From positions 165,417-229,416 of the forward strand of contig NZ_JACJRG010000006.1 in NCBI RefSeq assembly GCF_014697125.1: DNA of 64,000 bases, written 5' to 3'. The DNA comes from Anabaena minutissima FACHB-250 (GTDB lineage Bacteria; Cyanobacteriota; Cyanobacteriia; Cyanobacteriales; Nostocaceae). Below, one piece after another: positions 1 to 9,024 of the stretch. Made by a program: the position numbers and the translations under genes. The notes beneath the pieces are model-generated. The model did not search any database. It was not told the origin of the DNA and saw nothing but the letters and a program-made list of their open reading frames with translations. Every line of letters begins with the position of its first letter. Position 1 is the stretch's first letter.

Positions 1-33
1 ATTCAAAATTGTTTATTAGTTATTAGTCATTAG

Positions 34-585
34 TTACTTTACCTGTAACCTGTCACCTCTCCCCACAGAAGAAATCGGTCGTTGTAGTGTAACTGTTGGT
101 TGTGGTATCTGGGTTTGTAAAGCTTGATCACCACGAGTTAGGCCGATGGCGATCGCTAGTAGTAAACAACCTACCAAAGTCACAGCTAAAATAAATAAAG
201 CAAAAATTTCGCCAGATGAGAGGGGGCGATCACTCGCATCCAAGTAAGCTGATTTTGAGTAATCATAAGCAGAAGAGACAGGATGGTGCAAATCAGGCGG
301 TGCTTGAATCACCCCAAACCGAGAATAACCTATCTTGATGTCATAATTTAAACGCCTTTCGGGATTACTCAAGGTGGCGTAGGCTTCGTTAATTTGCTGA
401 AATTTTGGGGTGGCGACAGCAGCAGGTAATTCTGTGCTATCGGGATGATAGCGTTTACTCAGTTCCCGATAAGCGCGACGAATATCGATGACTGATGCTG
501 AGGGATGCAGCCCTAGCGTAGAGTAATAGCTGGGTTCATTGCTTTGCGGCATTGCCCTATGTTGATTCACATCTGTTTGATTCAC
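34..585 (-). CDS. Membrane-anchored J-domain protein
   Basis: A 183-residue DnaJ-type co-chaperone. The J-domain spans about residues 19-83 and carries the HPD motif at 47-49, which stimulates Hsp70 ATPase activity in this family. There is no Gly/Phe-rich region, zinc finger or DnaJ C-terminal domain. Instead a single hydrophobic segment at about 126-149 should anchor the protein in a membrane, with the J-domain presumably cytoplasmic. It lies about 1 kb from a second J-protein gene and 2.3 kb from dnaK, all on the minus strand, so it probably recruits a DnaK to the membrane. That role is inference; the J-domain call is firm. Confidence 0.85.
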   Translation of the reverse strand: MNQTDVNQHRAMPQSNEPSYYSTLGLHPSASVIDIRRAYRELSKRYHPDSTELPAAVATPKFQQINEAYATLSNPERRLNYDIKIGYSRFGVIQAPPDLHHPVSSAYDYSKSAYLDASDRPLSSGEIFALFILAVTLVGCLLLAIAIGLTRGDQALQTQIPQPTVTLQRPISSVGRGDRLQVK

Positions 586-751
586 CTTGCAATCAAGTTT
601 TTTTAATATTGTAAACCTGCCACTCTCACTAAGTTACGATAAATTTCATAGGACTTAGGCAGAAGAAGGGTATAAGCAATTAATTTTGGATTTTGTACTT
701 TTGCAGAGAACCCGTAGGTTATTTTGAATTTTAAATTCGGAGCGCAGCGAC

Positions 752-1621
752 TTGACTAAATCCGCAGATGTCAGCGCCAAAAAATTAATCAGCCTTGCAC
801 CCGACAATTGGGTAAGATGGGTAACTCAAATGCCTGATATCGTTGCGGGAGAAATTCTTAATTCTGAATTTCAGTGGATTAGCCGAGAAAGTGATGTTTT
901 AGTCCGTGTCACCAGTTCTGAACACGGTGAATTTCTGGTTCTCAACGAATTGCAATTACGCTACCAACGCCAAATGCCGCGCCGAATGCGTGCTTATGCA
1001 GCACTGGCGGAAGAAAAATATAATTTACCTACGTACCCTGTTTTAATTAATATTCTCAAAACGAGTAACGAAGAAATACCTACAAGCTTTACATCAAATC
1101 TGGCAGGGTTACGAGCAATCCAAGATTATCGGGTGATTAACCTTTGGGAAGTTGATGTGAATATTGCCTTAAAACAACCCTTACCATGCTTATTGCCATT
1201 TGTTCCGATTCTCAAAGGTGGTGAGGATGAGTCTCTCATTCGAGAAGCACTGCAAATTCTCCGTGCAGATGAACAGTTAAACCAATTAGAAACAGTATTA
1301 GCTTTTTTTGCTACGTTTGTTTTAGAGAGTAACTTAGTTCAAGAGATTATGAGGTGGGATATGACTGTATTACGTGAATCACCCTGGTATCAAGAAATTT
1401 TGCGTGAAGGTGAAGCACGCGGTGAAGCACGCGGTGAAGCACGCGGTGAACGGCGTGGAGTAATATCTAGTATCGAAATTAATTTAGAGGCAAAATTTGG
1501 CGAGGATGGCTTGCAATTGCTGCCACAAATCAATCAAATTAGTGACATAGCACAATTGAAAGAAATTTTACGCCATGTTATTACAGCAATCACAATTGAG
1601 GAATTACGTCAACTGCTGTAG
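752..1621 (+). CDS. Rpn family recombination-promoting nuclease/putative transposase
   Basis: A 289-residue protein of the Rpn/PD-(D/E)xK group common in cyanobacteria. Likely catalytic residues are D48 (in ESDVLV) and E66/Q68 (in NELQ), followed by the RM..Y region. The middle is helical; residues near 227-240 hold a GEAR tandem repeat coded by a 12-bp DNA repeat; the last 55 residues look like the DUF4351-type C-terminal domain. The start is a TTG just after a purine-rich stretch (GGAGCGCAG). It is the only plus-strand gene among minus-strand chaperone genes, which suggests later insertion. Family members may promote recombination, but activity here is not shown. Confidence 0.75.
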   Translation: MTKSADVSAKKLISLAPDNWVRWVTQMPDIVAGEILNSEFQWISRESDVLVRVTSSEHGEFLVLNELQLRYQRQMPRRMRAYAALAEEKYNLPTYPVLINILKTSNEEIPTSFTSNLAGLRAIQDYRVINLWEVDVNIALKQPLPCLLPFVPILKGGEDESLIREALQILRADEQLNQLETVLAFFATFVLESNLVQEIMRWDMTVLRESPWYQEILREGEARGEARGEARGERRGVISSIEINLEAKFGEDGLQLLPQINQISDIAQLKEILRHVITAITIEELRQLL

Positions 1622-1656
1622 TACAATTCAACAGGTGAATTTTTTAAAGCACAATG

Positions 1657-2655
1657 CTAACCCAATAAATCAGCGCGGGGTTTAAAGGTTTCAATTTGCC
1701 GTAACTTTTCGTATAGTTCTCGTTCTTCCTGGCTAATGTTTTTCGGGGTAACTATTTGGATTTCGACCAATTGATCACCACGTTTTCCCTCTTCGATGGG
1801 ATAACCTTTATTAGCCAAGCGGAATCTTTGACCAGACCTAACTCCTGGAGGGATGGTCATTTTCACAGGGCCATCCAGAGTGGGTGCTTCGACCTGTCCG
1901 CCTAAGACTGCTTCAGTGGGAGTTACTGGCACTTGGCAAGATATATTAGATCCTTCCAGTTTAAATAATGGATGAGGCTCGACGGTAATTTTTAAGTAGA
2001 GGTCGCCGCCACCAATGCCTTGATTTCGTAGGCGGATACTTTGCCCTGTCACCATACCGGGGGGCATATTCACTTCTAGCGATCGCCCGTCTTCTAGTCT
2101 AATGCGTTCTGTTCCACCTTGATACGCTTTTTCTAATGGTAGGGTTAACCTAGCTTCGATATCTCGACGAGTGGGACGCGGTGGGTTTTTCGGAACTGTG
2201 TATTGGACTTTACTTTTTGGGGAACGGAAGGGATCAGTAGTAGTGCTGCTACTTGCCCCATTCCTAGTGTCTTGGCGAACACCAACACCCACAACTTGAT
2301 TAATAAAGTCCTCAAAATTGGCAAACTGGCTAGGATCTACATTTTGATTGGGATTGCGTTCTGCTGTACGTTCCCAAGCTTTAGCTTTTGGTGTTTGTTT
2401 GCTAAAGCCTTTTTGCTTCCAGTAACGGCTAAATTGGTCGTACTGCGCTCGTTTAGCGGTGTCAGAAAGAACTTCGTAAGCTTCCCCAATATCTTTAAAT
2501 TTGTCTTCTGCTGCTTTGTTGCCTGGGTTGAGATCAGGGTGATATTGTCTAGCTAACCGCCGATAATTCTTTTTAATGTCCTCATTGGTAGCATCTTTAT
2601 CTACCCCTAAAATTTCGTAGTAATCTCGAAAATTCTGCAAATTCTGCATATTCAT
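1657..2655 (-). CDS. dnaJ: DnaJ-type co-chaperone without zinc finger (type B, CbpA-like)
   Basis: A 332-residue J-protein. An N-terminal J-domain (about 11-75, HPD at 39-41) is followed by a linker and a DnaJ C-terminal substrate-binding region (about 165-320) containing GGGDLYLKI and the later PPGVRSGQ block. The four CxxCxGxG zinc-finger repeats of class A DnaJ are absent, so it is class B. It lies 205 bp downstream of dnaK on the same strand and probably works with that Hsp70 in protein folding. The gap between them is filled by short tandem repeats, so co-transcription is uncertain. The ATG start at 2655 is natural. Confidence 0.9.
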   Translation of the reverse strand: MNMQNLQNFRDYYEILGVDKDATNEDIKKNYRRLARQYHPDLNPGNKAAEDKFKDIGEAYEVLSDTAKRAQYDQFSRYWKQKGFSKQTPKAKAWERTAERNPNQNVDPSQFANFEDFINQVVGVGVRQDTRNGASSSTTTDPFRSPKSKVQYTVPKNPPRPTRRDIEARLTLPLEKAYQGGTERIRLEDGRSLEVNMPPGMVTGQSIRLRNQGIGGGDLYLKITVEPHPLFKLEGSNISCQVPVTPTEAVLGGQVEAPTLDGPVKMTIPPGVRSGQRFRLANKGYPIEEGKRGDQLVEIQIVTPKNISQEERELYEKLRQIETFKPRADLLG

Positions 2656-2685
2656 TTAATTAGCTTTTAAATTTTAGATTTTAGT

Positions 2686-2852
2686 AATTGGTAATTAGTA
2701 ATGGATAATATCAATTACTAATTACCAATTACCAATTACTAAATCCGAATTCAGGAAGAAGGGGTTTAAGGGTGTAGGGGACAAAGTAGGCAATGTAAAT
2801 TATATTTCCCATGCCTAATGCCCAATGCCCAATGCCCAATGCCCAATGCCTC
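2686..2852. repeat. STRR cluster between dnaK and dnaJ
   Basis: The dnaK-dnaJ gap holds two families of short tandem repeats. At 2686-2744 copies of AATTACCAATTACT and its complement face each other and could fold into a hairpin. At about 2814-2852 the heptamer CCCAATG is repeated about five times. Such STRRs are typical of heterocyst-forming cyanobacteria. No promoter was recognised in the gap. Confidence 0.75.
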
Positions 2853-2859
2853 ATTCCCT

Positions 2860-4929
2860 TTATAACCAATCATCATCTTCATCCCAATTATCTTGGTAAC
2901 TCGGCCGGGCAGAACGACGTGGAGGGGGACTGCTATCGTAGGTAGAACGGCGATCGCGTTCATAATCTCTGTTATAGTCTCGCTTGTAAGAGTCGCGTTC
3001 AGAGTAGCTATCGCGATAATTATCTCTAGAAAAGTCGCGATCGCGTTCTTTGTCTTTATCGCCTGTAAAGATGTCCCGAATTGTGCCGAATAAATCGTCG
3101 TCTTCGTCCTCAGCATAATACTCGCGGACTTCCCGATTCAGTTCATACAAAGCATCTTGCAAGTCAACATAGGCTTGATCGATGCCGCGATCGTCATCTT
3201 CTTTGAGACTGTCCCGCAGTTCTCGGCTAATATTATCAATGCGTTGGCGACGGTTACGGGCAAACTGCATTCCAAATTCTAAGGCGACTTCTCTTAGCTG
3301 TCGTTCGGCTTGCAAAATCAAAGCTTCCGAACGGGTACGTTTTTCTACCCTTTCTTTGCGTTCTCGATCAACATCAGCATATTTTTGAGCATCCTGAATC
3401 ATCCGGTTAACTTCAGACTCACTCAAAGTAGAAGCACCTTGAATGGTGATACTCTGTTCTCTGCCGGTGGTTCTATCTAAGGCTGTAACCTGTAAAATCC
3501 CGTTAGCATCAATATCTAACGACACTTGAATTTGTGGGATTCCCCGTGGTGCGGGTGGAATACCATAGAGTTTGAACCTGCCCAAAGATTTATTATCATC
3601 TGCCATTTCCCGTTCACCTTGGGCAACGTGGATTTCCACGCTGTTTTGGTTATTTTCTGAGGTCGAGAAAATATCAGAACGGCGGACTGGGATAGTCGTA
3701 TTGCGGGGAATCAACTTTTTCATTACGCCGCCGATGGTTTCTAAGCCCAAAGATAAGGGCGTAACATCCAATAGCAGCACATCTTTAAATTCCCCCGCCA
3801 GAATACCTGCTTGAATGGCTGCACCCATCGCTACAACTTCATCAGGATTGACATTTTCGCTGGGTTCAATGCCAATCATATCCCGCACCAGTTGTTTTAC
3901 CATTGGCATTCGTGTAGAACCACCAACTAGTACGACTTCTTCAATGTCGTCTGGACGCAAGCCTGCATCTTTTAAAGCCCGTTTGACTGGGGTGCGAATA
4001 CGTCCTAATAAGTCAGCACACAAACCCTCAAACTGGGAGCGTGTGAGGCGAGTTTCTAGATGTTTGGGGCCGTCTTCCGTGGCAGTGATAAAGGGTAAGT
4101 TAATGTCCGTGACGCTGACGGCAGAAAGTTCGATTTTGGCTTTTTCTGCGGCTTCCATCAAACGTTGCAAAGCTTGGCGATCGCGTCTTAAGTCTACACC
4201 TTCGGCTTCTAAAAATTGCTCTGCTAACCAATCAACTACTTTTTTATCAAAGTCATTACCACCTAGTTGGGTATCACCACTGGTAGATTTAACTTCAAAT
4301 ACCCCATCGCCTACTTCCAGAATTGATACGTCAAATGTCCCACCACCCAAGTCAAATACTAAGATGGTTTCCGTATAACCCCGATCTAACCCATAAGCTA
4401 GGGATGCGGCTGTCGGTTCGTTGAGAATCCGCAACACTTCCAATCCAGCAATCCTACCTGCATCGCGGGTTGCTTGCCTTTGGGAATCATTAAAATAAGC
4501 CGGAACTGTAATTACTGCCCCTGTGACTTGTGCGCCTAAGTAGGTGCTGGCATCGTCTGCCAATTTTTTCAGCACCATTGCCGAGATTTCTTCGGAGGCA
4601 AAGTCTTTATTGAGACGGGGACAGGCAATCTTGATATTACCTACATCGTCTTTACGGATAGTGTAGGGTACACGCTTCGATTCTGAGTTCAGTTCGCCGT
4701 ACTTACGCCCAATGAAGCGTTTAACTGCAAAATAAGTATTTTGTGGATTGAGGACTGTTTGCCGTCTTGCCATTTGCCCAACCACCCGTTCGCCTTCTTT
4801 GCTGAAGCCAACTACGGAGGGGGTTGTTCGCATTCCTTCTGCATTGGCAATCACCACCGGCTTGCCACCCTCCATTACGGCGACTACTGAGTTGGTTGTA
4901 CCCAAGTCGATGCCGACTACCTTGCCCAT
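2860..4929 (-). CDS. dnaK: Hsp70 chaperone DnaK (DnaK1-like)
   Basis: A 689-residue Hsp70. The N-terminal ATPase domain shows the phosphate-1 motif DLGTTNSVV, the phosphate-2 block [10 protein letters not shown] and the adenosine-binding region [11 protein letters not shown]; the substrate-binding domain follows ([14 protein letters not shown]). The C-terminus departs from the classical EEVD lid tail: about 70 residues are charged Arg/Asp/Tyr-rich low complexity, ending in acidic residues. Length and tail fit the cyanobacterial DnaK1 type better than the shorter DnaK2; that subtype is from memory. It heads a minus-strand run with a DnaJ. No CIRCE operator (TTAGCACTC-N9-GAGTGCTAA) was seen upstream. 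Confidence 0.93.
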   Translation of the reverse strand: MGKVVGIDLGTTNSVVAVMEGGKPVVIANAEGMRTTPSVVGFSKEGERVVGQMARRQTVLNPQNTYFAVKRFIGRKYGELNSESKRVPYTIRKDDVGNIKIACPRLNKDFASEEISAMVLKKLADDASTYLGAQVTGAVITVPAYFNDSQRQATRDAGRIAGLEVLRILNEPTAASLAYGLDRGYTETILVFDLGGGTFDVSILEVGDGVFEVKSTSGDTQLGGNDFDKKVVDWLAEQFLEAEGVDLRRDRQALQRLMEAAEKAKIELSAVSVTDINLPFITATEDGPKHLETRLTRSQFEGLCADLLGRIRTPVKRALKDAGLRPDDIEEVVLVGGSTRMPMVKQLVRDMIGIEPSENVNPDEVVAMGAAIQAGILAGEFKDVLLLDVTPLSLGLETIGGVMKKLIPRNTTIPVRRSDIFSTSENNQNSVEIHVAQGEREMADDNKSLGRFKLYGIPPAPRGIPQIQVSLDIDANGILQVTALDRTTGREQSITIQGASTLSESEVNRMIQDAQKYADVDRERKERVEKRTRSEALILQAERQLREVALEFGMQFARNRRQRIDNISRELRDSLKEDDDRGIDQAYVDLQDALYELNREVREYYAEDEDDDLFGTIRDIFTGDKDKERDRDFSRDNYRDSYSERDSYKRDYNRDYERDRRSTYDSSPPPRRSARPSYQDNWDEDDDWL

Positions 4930-5247
4930 GCGTTACTCTTCTCCTAGTGTGACTTATACATATATTATGATTGGGCGGAACTACCTCTAGCTTAGTGCTA
5001 CAGGGTAAAATTGCCTCAATGGTATAATAGAGATCATCGAAGCAAAAATTGGAGGAATTAAAGCTTGAGGAGTTAGTTGCAAGACTAGGATAGCATTCAC
5101 CATGCTGAGTATGTCCTAGAACCCTGAAATCTTGTACTCCATTGACTTAAGTTCATTGCTGCTTTAAGTTGGGAAATCCCCCTATAAATCTTTGTTTTTT
5201 GCTTTATCCCTACATGATAAATTTGAGATTAAAAATCTTCTAAACAC
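4930..5247. other. Divergent intergenic region, dnaK / M28 peptidase
   Basis: This 318-bp gap between divergent genes should hold the promoters of dnaK (leftward) and the peptidase (rightward). No heat-shock operator, RNA gene or ORF with family features was recognised. AT-rich stretches lie at both ends. Confidence 0.4.
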
Positions 5248-6096
5248 TTGAATTTACAAGAGAGATTACATAATCACCTCCAACAGATAGCCAGAGAACG
5301 CGATCCTTACATGGCGACGGCGGGACATTTCTTTGTCCAAGAATACATCCGCCAAGAATTTTCTCAATGGGGAAGTGTGGAAATCCACACCTTTGCTGTT
5401 AACAATAGAAATTTTCATAATCTCATCCTCAATTTACCTGCCCAATCTACACCCAAAAAACAGGATTTACCTCCAATTCTAATTGGCGCACACTATGATG
5501 CTGTACCGGGAACGTCAGGGGCTGATGATAATGCTACAGGTGTGGCGGTTCTGCTGGAATTAGCGAGGAAGTTTGCCGCACAACCAGCTAAATATCCCTT
5601 GCGACTGATGGCTTTTGATATGGAGGAATATGGTTTGTTGGGTAGTGCTGACTATGCAGCCTTACTGCGACAACAAAAGCAACCTTTACGCTTGATGATG
5701 TCTCTAGAAATGTTGGGATATCGTGATTTTACCCCTGGTAGCCAAAGTTATCCCCCTCCTTTAGAACGCTTTTACCCAGATACGGGTGATTTTATTGCTT
5801 TAATTGGCAATTTACGTACAATTCCGGATTTAATCGGCATGAGTCGCAGTATTCGCCAAGCTGGGATATCAAGTCAGTGGCTACCAGTACCAAATAGAGG
5901 CTTGATAGTCCGTCAAACCAGATTAAGCGATCATGCTCCGTTCTGGGATGCAGGTTATCCAGCCATGATGGTGACAGACACAGCTTTTTTGAGAAATCCT
6001 CACTATCATCAACGTAGTGACACAATTGCTACTTTAGATTTCGATTTTCTTGTTGGTGTCTGCGAAGGTTTGGAATTGGCTATTAGGAAGGTGTAG
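5248..6096 (+). CDS. M28 family zinc metallopeptidase
   Basis: A 282-residue M28-type aminopeptidase with the expected zinc-site motifs in order: GAHYDAV (His82), GADDNATG (Asp93/94), the DMEEYGLLG block with the catalytic/ligand glutamates 126-127, and a late His in NPHYHQRSDT. No signal peptide is evident, so a cytoplasmic protein is likely. The track-supported start is a TTG at 5248 in an AT-rich region; there is no strong Shine-Dalgarno, so a slightly different start is possible. It would release N-terminal residues from peptides; the exact substrate is unknown. Confidence 0.85.
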   Translation: MNLQERLHNHLQQIARERDPYMATAGHFFVQEYIRQEFSQWGSVEIHTFAVNNRNFHNLILNLPAQSTPKKQDLPPILIGAHYDAVPGTSGADDNATGVAVLLELARKFAAQPAKYPLRLMAFDMEEYGLLGSADYAALLRQQKQPLRLMMSLEMLGYRDFTPGSQSYPPPLERFYPDTGDFIALIGNLRTIPDLIGMSRSIRQAGISSQWLPVPNRGLIVRQTRLSDHAPFWDAGYPAMMVTDTAFLRNPHYHQRSDTIATLDFDFLVGVCEGLELAIRKV

Positions 6097-6108
6097 AAGA
6101 CTCACTAC

Positions 6109-6232
6109 TCAGCACGCTGCTCAACGCCCCGCTACCGCTAACAGCACTCACTACTCACTACTCAGCACTCACTACTCAGCACGGGCTAAACGCCCCGCTC
6201 CGCTAACAGCACTCAGCACTCACTACTCAGGA
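6109..6232. repeat. Heptamer repeat field with embedded GC-rich element
   Basis: Tandem CTCAGCA/CTCACTA heptamers are interrupted twice by a short GC-rich unit containing CGCCCCGCT and CGCTAACAGC. The same unit occurs inside the larger heptamer field near 50035-50070. The right end of the field contributes the stop codon of the neighbouring bestrophin gene. Confidence 0.75.
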
Positions 6233-7197
6233 GGCAGAAGGGGTAATTCAGTATTTTCAGGCGATCGCACATTGAATGATAAGCTAATTAAATCATCAAT
6301 ATTCCGTTTCATGGTGTGACAAATTGCATCTAATGGTAAATCATTGGCATCATAACCAAAGGGGTTTTCTATCTCTAAACCAATGGCTTCAATTCCAAAT
6401 AAAGTAAAACTTACCAACGCTACAACTGCACCTGTCCACCATTCTAAACTCTGTACCATCTGAAATGGTAAAAGCAAGCAATACAGTAATAATAATTGCT
6501 TCAAATGGATAGAATAGGCTAGAGGCATGGGTGTTTTTAAAATTCGTTCACAACCCCCCAAATTATCTATTAAATTATTTAATAATCCTTGTATTGATAT
6601 TAATTGATATGAGTTGAGGCGATTTTGTCTATGCTGTCTTTGTAAATAATCCCCAATCCAAAAGGCTATTTCTAAGGGGGGATTATTCATATTTATGAGT
6701 TTAAAATATTTAGATGATGACATTAATTCTTCTAACTCATTATTTACTGGTTCGCTACGTAAATGTAATTTGGTAGCTACAGCAAAAGCCACTAATAAAT
6801 ATAAAACATTGATTTTGTTCTCTTTATCTTTTGGGGATACTTCATCAATAGATACTAAAATTTGCCTAGCTAGATTGCGGACGTTATTTACTATAGATCC
6901 CCAAAATTTTCTACCTTCCCAAAAGCGATCGTAAGCTGTATTGGTACGAAAAACTAATAATAGACCTAAAACAATACTAGGAATAATAGTTCCTAAAATT
7001 GGTTGGGACACAGGTAATTTTAAATAATAAAGTAAGGAAACTAAAACTCCAAATAAGCCACAGCCAATAACACGTTGATATATTGATGAAATAACTGAAC
7101 CTTTAAACTGAAAAGCCATTTGCAACCATTGCATTCTTTCAACCTTCATGGTAGGTATAGTAGTCCTATTTAATTTGTAGAAATTACGATACTTCAA
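6223..7197 (-). CDS. Bestrophin family chloride/anion channel-like protein
   Basis: A 324-residue membrane protein of the bestrophin (UPF0187) family. The diagnostic N-terminal segment contains FRTNTAYDRFWEGRKFWG, with hydrophobic segments around residues 43-60 and 68-85 and again at about 225-262. Late in the protein, ENPFGYDANDLPLD matches the conserved cytoplasmic tail. Homologues form pentameric anion channels; in cyanobacteria they may influence thylakoid lumen ion balance, which is inference here. The start at 7197 or the in-frame ATG about 17 codons later are both possible. The stop codon lies in a heptamer repeat, so the C-terminus may have been shortened by it. Confidence 0.87.
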   Translation of the reverse strand: MKYRNFYKLNRTTIPTMKVERMQWLQMAFQFKGSVISSIYQRVIGCGLFGVLVSLLYYLKLPVSQPILGTIIPSIVLGLLLVFRTNTAYDRFWEGRKFWGSIVNNVRNLARQILVSIDEVSPKDKENKINVLYLLVAFAVATKLHLRSEPVNNELEELMSSSKYFKLINMNNPPLEIAFWIGDYLQRQHRQNRLNSYQLISIQGLLNNLIDNLGGCERILKTPMPLAYSIHLKQLLLLYCLLLPFQMVQSLEWWTGAVVALVSFTLFGIEAIGLEIENPFGYDANDLPLDAICHTMKRNIDDLISLSFNVRSPENTELPLLPPE

Positions 7198-7380
7198 AAC
7201 TTCGGTTTCTTTGCAAAACTGAGGTTCTCGAATTTTAGAAATAACTTAAAAATCATAACGCTGGATATAGCATACGTGGCGTTGAGGAATTTACACATAT
7301 AAGGCTCGTATTTGATTTTTGAAACACGCTTATTGGTATAGCAAGTCTAAAGTAGTGCATTAATTTTTGCTAGCCTGTCA

Positions 7381-7418
7381 GCAAAAAGCGATCGCATACC
7401 CAGGCGATCGCTCTTTGC
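7381..7418 (-). terminator. Hairpin of paired HIP1 octamers downstream of map
   Basis: Two GCGATCGC octamers face each other inside arms at 7381-7395 and 7404-7418 (loop about 8 nt). Read on the minus strand, the hairpin follows the map stop codon and ends in a TTTTTGC run, which is compatible with an intrinsic terminator. Confidence 0.6.
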
Positions 7419-7430
7419 TATAATTTTTAA

Positions 7431-8258
7431 TTAAACTTTGGTGCGATCGGTCAAAATTTCATACCCAGTTTCAGTTACCAAAACTGTATGCTCAAACTGT
7501 GCTGACAAGGAATTATCCACAGTTACAGCAGTCCATCTGTCTGATAAGGTGCGGGTGTGTTTAGAACCAGCATTCAAAATTGGCTCAATCGCCAAAGTCA
7601 TGCCGGCACGCAGTTTCACGTTGGGCATTTCCCGTGTACGGTAGTTAAATACTGAGGGTTCTTCGTGTAAGTTGCGTCCTACACCATGTCCAGTGAATTC
7701 TTCAACTACGCTAAAGCCATTAACTTTGACATGATCTTCAATTGCACCGGCTAAATCAAGCAGATATGCGCCTGCTTTGACTTGTTCTATACCTTTATAA
7801 AGGGCTTCTTCGGCGACGCGAATTAGTTTAGCAGCATCTGGGGTAACTTCACCCACGGCAATTGTAATGCAGGAATCACCATGAAACCCTTGATAATAAG
7901 CACCTGTATCTACTTTTAATACGTCCCCAGCACGAATCACTTTTTTGGGATTGGGGATACCATGCACCACTTCATTATTAATGCTGGAACAGATAGAACC
8001 AGTAAAACCGTGATATCCCTTAAAGCTTGGTGTCGCGTCCATTTCTCGGATGCGTTTTTCTGCATAAGCATCCAAGTCGGCTGTAGTCATTCCAGGCTTG
8101 ACTAATTCCGAAATTTCTTTGAGAACAGTAGCGACGATTTTTGCTGATTGCCGCATAATATCAATTTCTCGCGGCGATTTAATTTCAATCCCCCGGCGTT
8201 GTTTGTTGGATTGTGTAGGCTTAGGTGCTTGAGAAAGCAAGTTGGTAAAAATGTTCAT
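7431..8258 (-). CDS. map: Type I methionine aminopeptidase
   Basis: A 275-residue MetAP that removes N-terminal methionine from nascent proteins. The pita-bread fold signature is complete: the metal-binding aspartates lie in [10 protein letters not shown] and the following HGDSC, His in [12 protein letters not shown], and Glu residues in AIEPIL and QFEHTVLV. About 25 residues precede the family core ([12 protein letters not shown]); they are polar and lack the SH3-like zinc-binding Cys pattern of some plant and actinobacterial forms. The ATG start at 8258 is reasonable. The function is well supported. Confidence 0.95.
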   Translation of the reverse strand: MNIFTNLLSQAPKPTQSNKQRRGIEIKSPREIDIMRQSAKIVATVLKEISELVKPGMTTADLDAYAEKRIREMDATPSFKGYHGFTGSICSSINNEVVHGIPNPKKVIRAGDVLKVDTGAYYQGFHGDSCITIAVGEVTPDAAKLIRVAEEALYKGIEQVKAGAYLLDLAGAIEDHVKVNGFSVVEEFTGHGVGRNLHEEPSVFNYRTREMPNVKLRAGMTLAIEPILNAGSKHTRTLSDRWTAVTVDNSLSAQFEHTVLVTETGYEILTDRTKV

Positions 8259-8390
8259 GGGAAACTAATGATTACTTGCGCTTTGCCGCTAATTTTGCAG
8301 TGTTTATCTAAAGTTTAGTTGAGAAATAATATCTATATTTACGTTAGCTGATTTTTTGTTGCCAATTAGTCAACAGTCAAACTCTCTTGT

Positions 8391-8888
8391 CTATTTACCA
8401 GTGATAATAATCTCCCCTGTCATCCCTGCTTCTGTGTGTCCAGGGATGGAACAACGCAAGCTATATTTTCCTGGTTTCATTGACACAAACACCCATTCCG
8501 CCACAGCACCAGGCTTTAGTTCCAGTTCATGAATTGCGCCTTTAATCTCTACTTTTCCAGCTTCAACTTTTTGCGTCCAGATAACATCAGCAAAATCTTT
8601 AGCTGTAAAGTAGTGTTTCATTTGACTGGGGTTAGTTAGCTTGAGTTGATAACGTTTCCCGGCTACAAAGTCCAAGTGATTTGGCTCAAATTTGAGTTCG
8701 TTAGCAGAATTGCCTAAACTAACTGTAATTTCTGTAGCTGGTTGCTTGAGTAAATCACCAGTAAGATTTGCCGCGATCGCCAGACGAGGATGGCTGAAAA
8801 CTAAACCTAGCAGCAATGTCAAAATTACACAGCTACGCCGAATTAATATCAACCCAGTATAAAAAATCTCCATCAACATTATGAACAA
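8391..8888 (-). CDS. Exported cupredoxin-domain protein
   Basis: A 165-residue protein with an N-terminal hydrophobic signal segment (about residues 13-40, ending AIAA) and a C-terminal plastocyanin-like fold. Candidate type I copper ligands are His in MKHYF, then Cys, His and Met in the C-terminal RCSIPGHTEAGM block. It probably resides in the periplasm or thylakoid lumen as a small copper electron carrier or copper-binding protein. The partner is not known. The exact start among the first Met codons (residues 1, 4, 6) is unsure. It is not plastocyanin itself, since the order and spacing around the first His differ. Confidence 0.8.
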   Translation of the reverse strand: MFIMLMEIFYTGLILIRRSCVILTLLLGLVFSHPRLAIAANLTGDLLKQPATEITVSLGNSANELKFEPNHLDFVAGKRYQLKLTNPSQMKHYFTAKDFADVIWTQKVEAGKVEIKGAIHELELKPGAVAEWVFVSMKPGKYSLRCSIPGHTEAGMTGEIIITGK

Positions 8889-8974
8889 GATAATATAGGG
8901 ACGAGGCAGAAGTTCTTTAATTACGAATTGACCAAATTGGTAATTCGTAATTATGTGGGTTCAAGCACCCATTG

Positions 8975-9013
8975 ATTGCAATTGCGAATTGCGAATTGCG
9001 AATTGCGAATTGG
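8975..9013. repeat. AATTGCG heptamer STRR
   Basis: The heptamer AATTGCG is repeated about four to five times just downstream of the M16 peptidase stop codon (minus strand). Confidence 0.8.
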
Positions 9014-9024
9014 TTCGACTTCCA

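Noticed and set aside
4930..5247. CIRCE heat-shock operator before dnaK
   Set aside because: No TTAGCACTC/GAGTGCTAA pair found.
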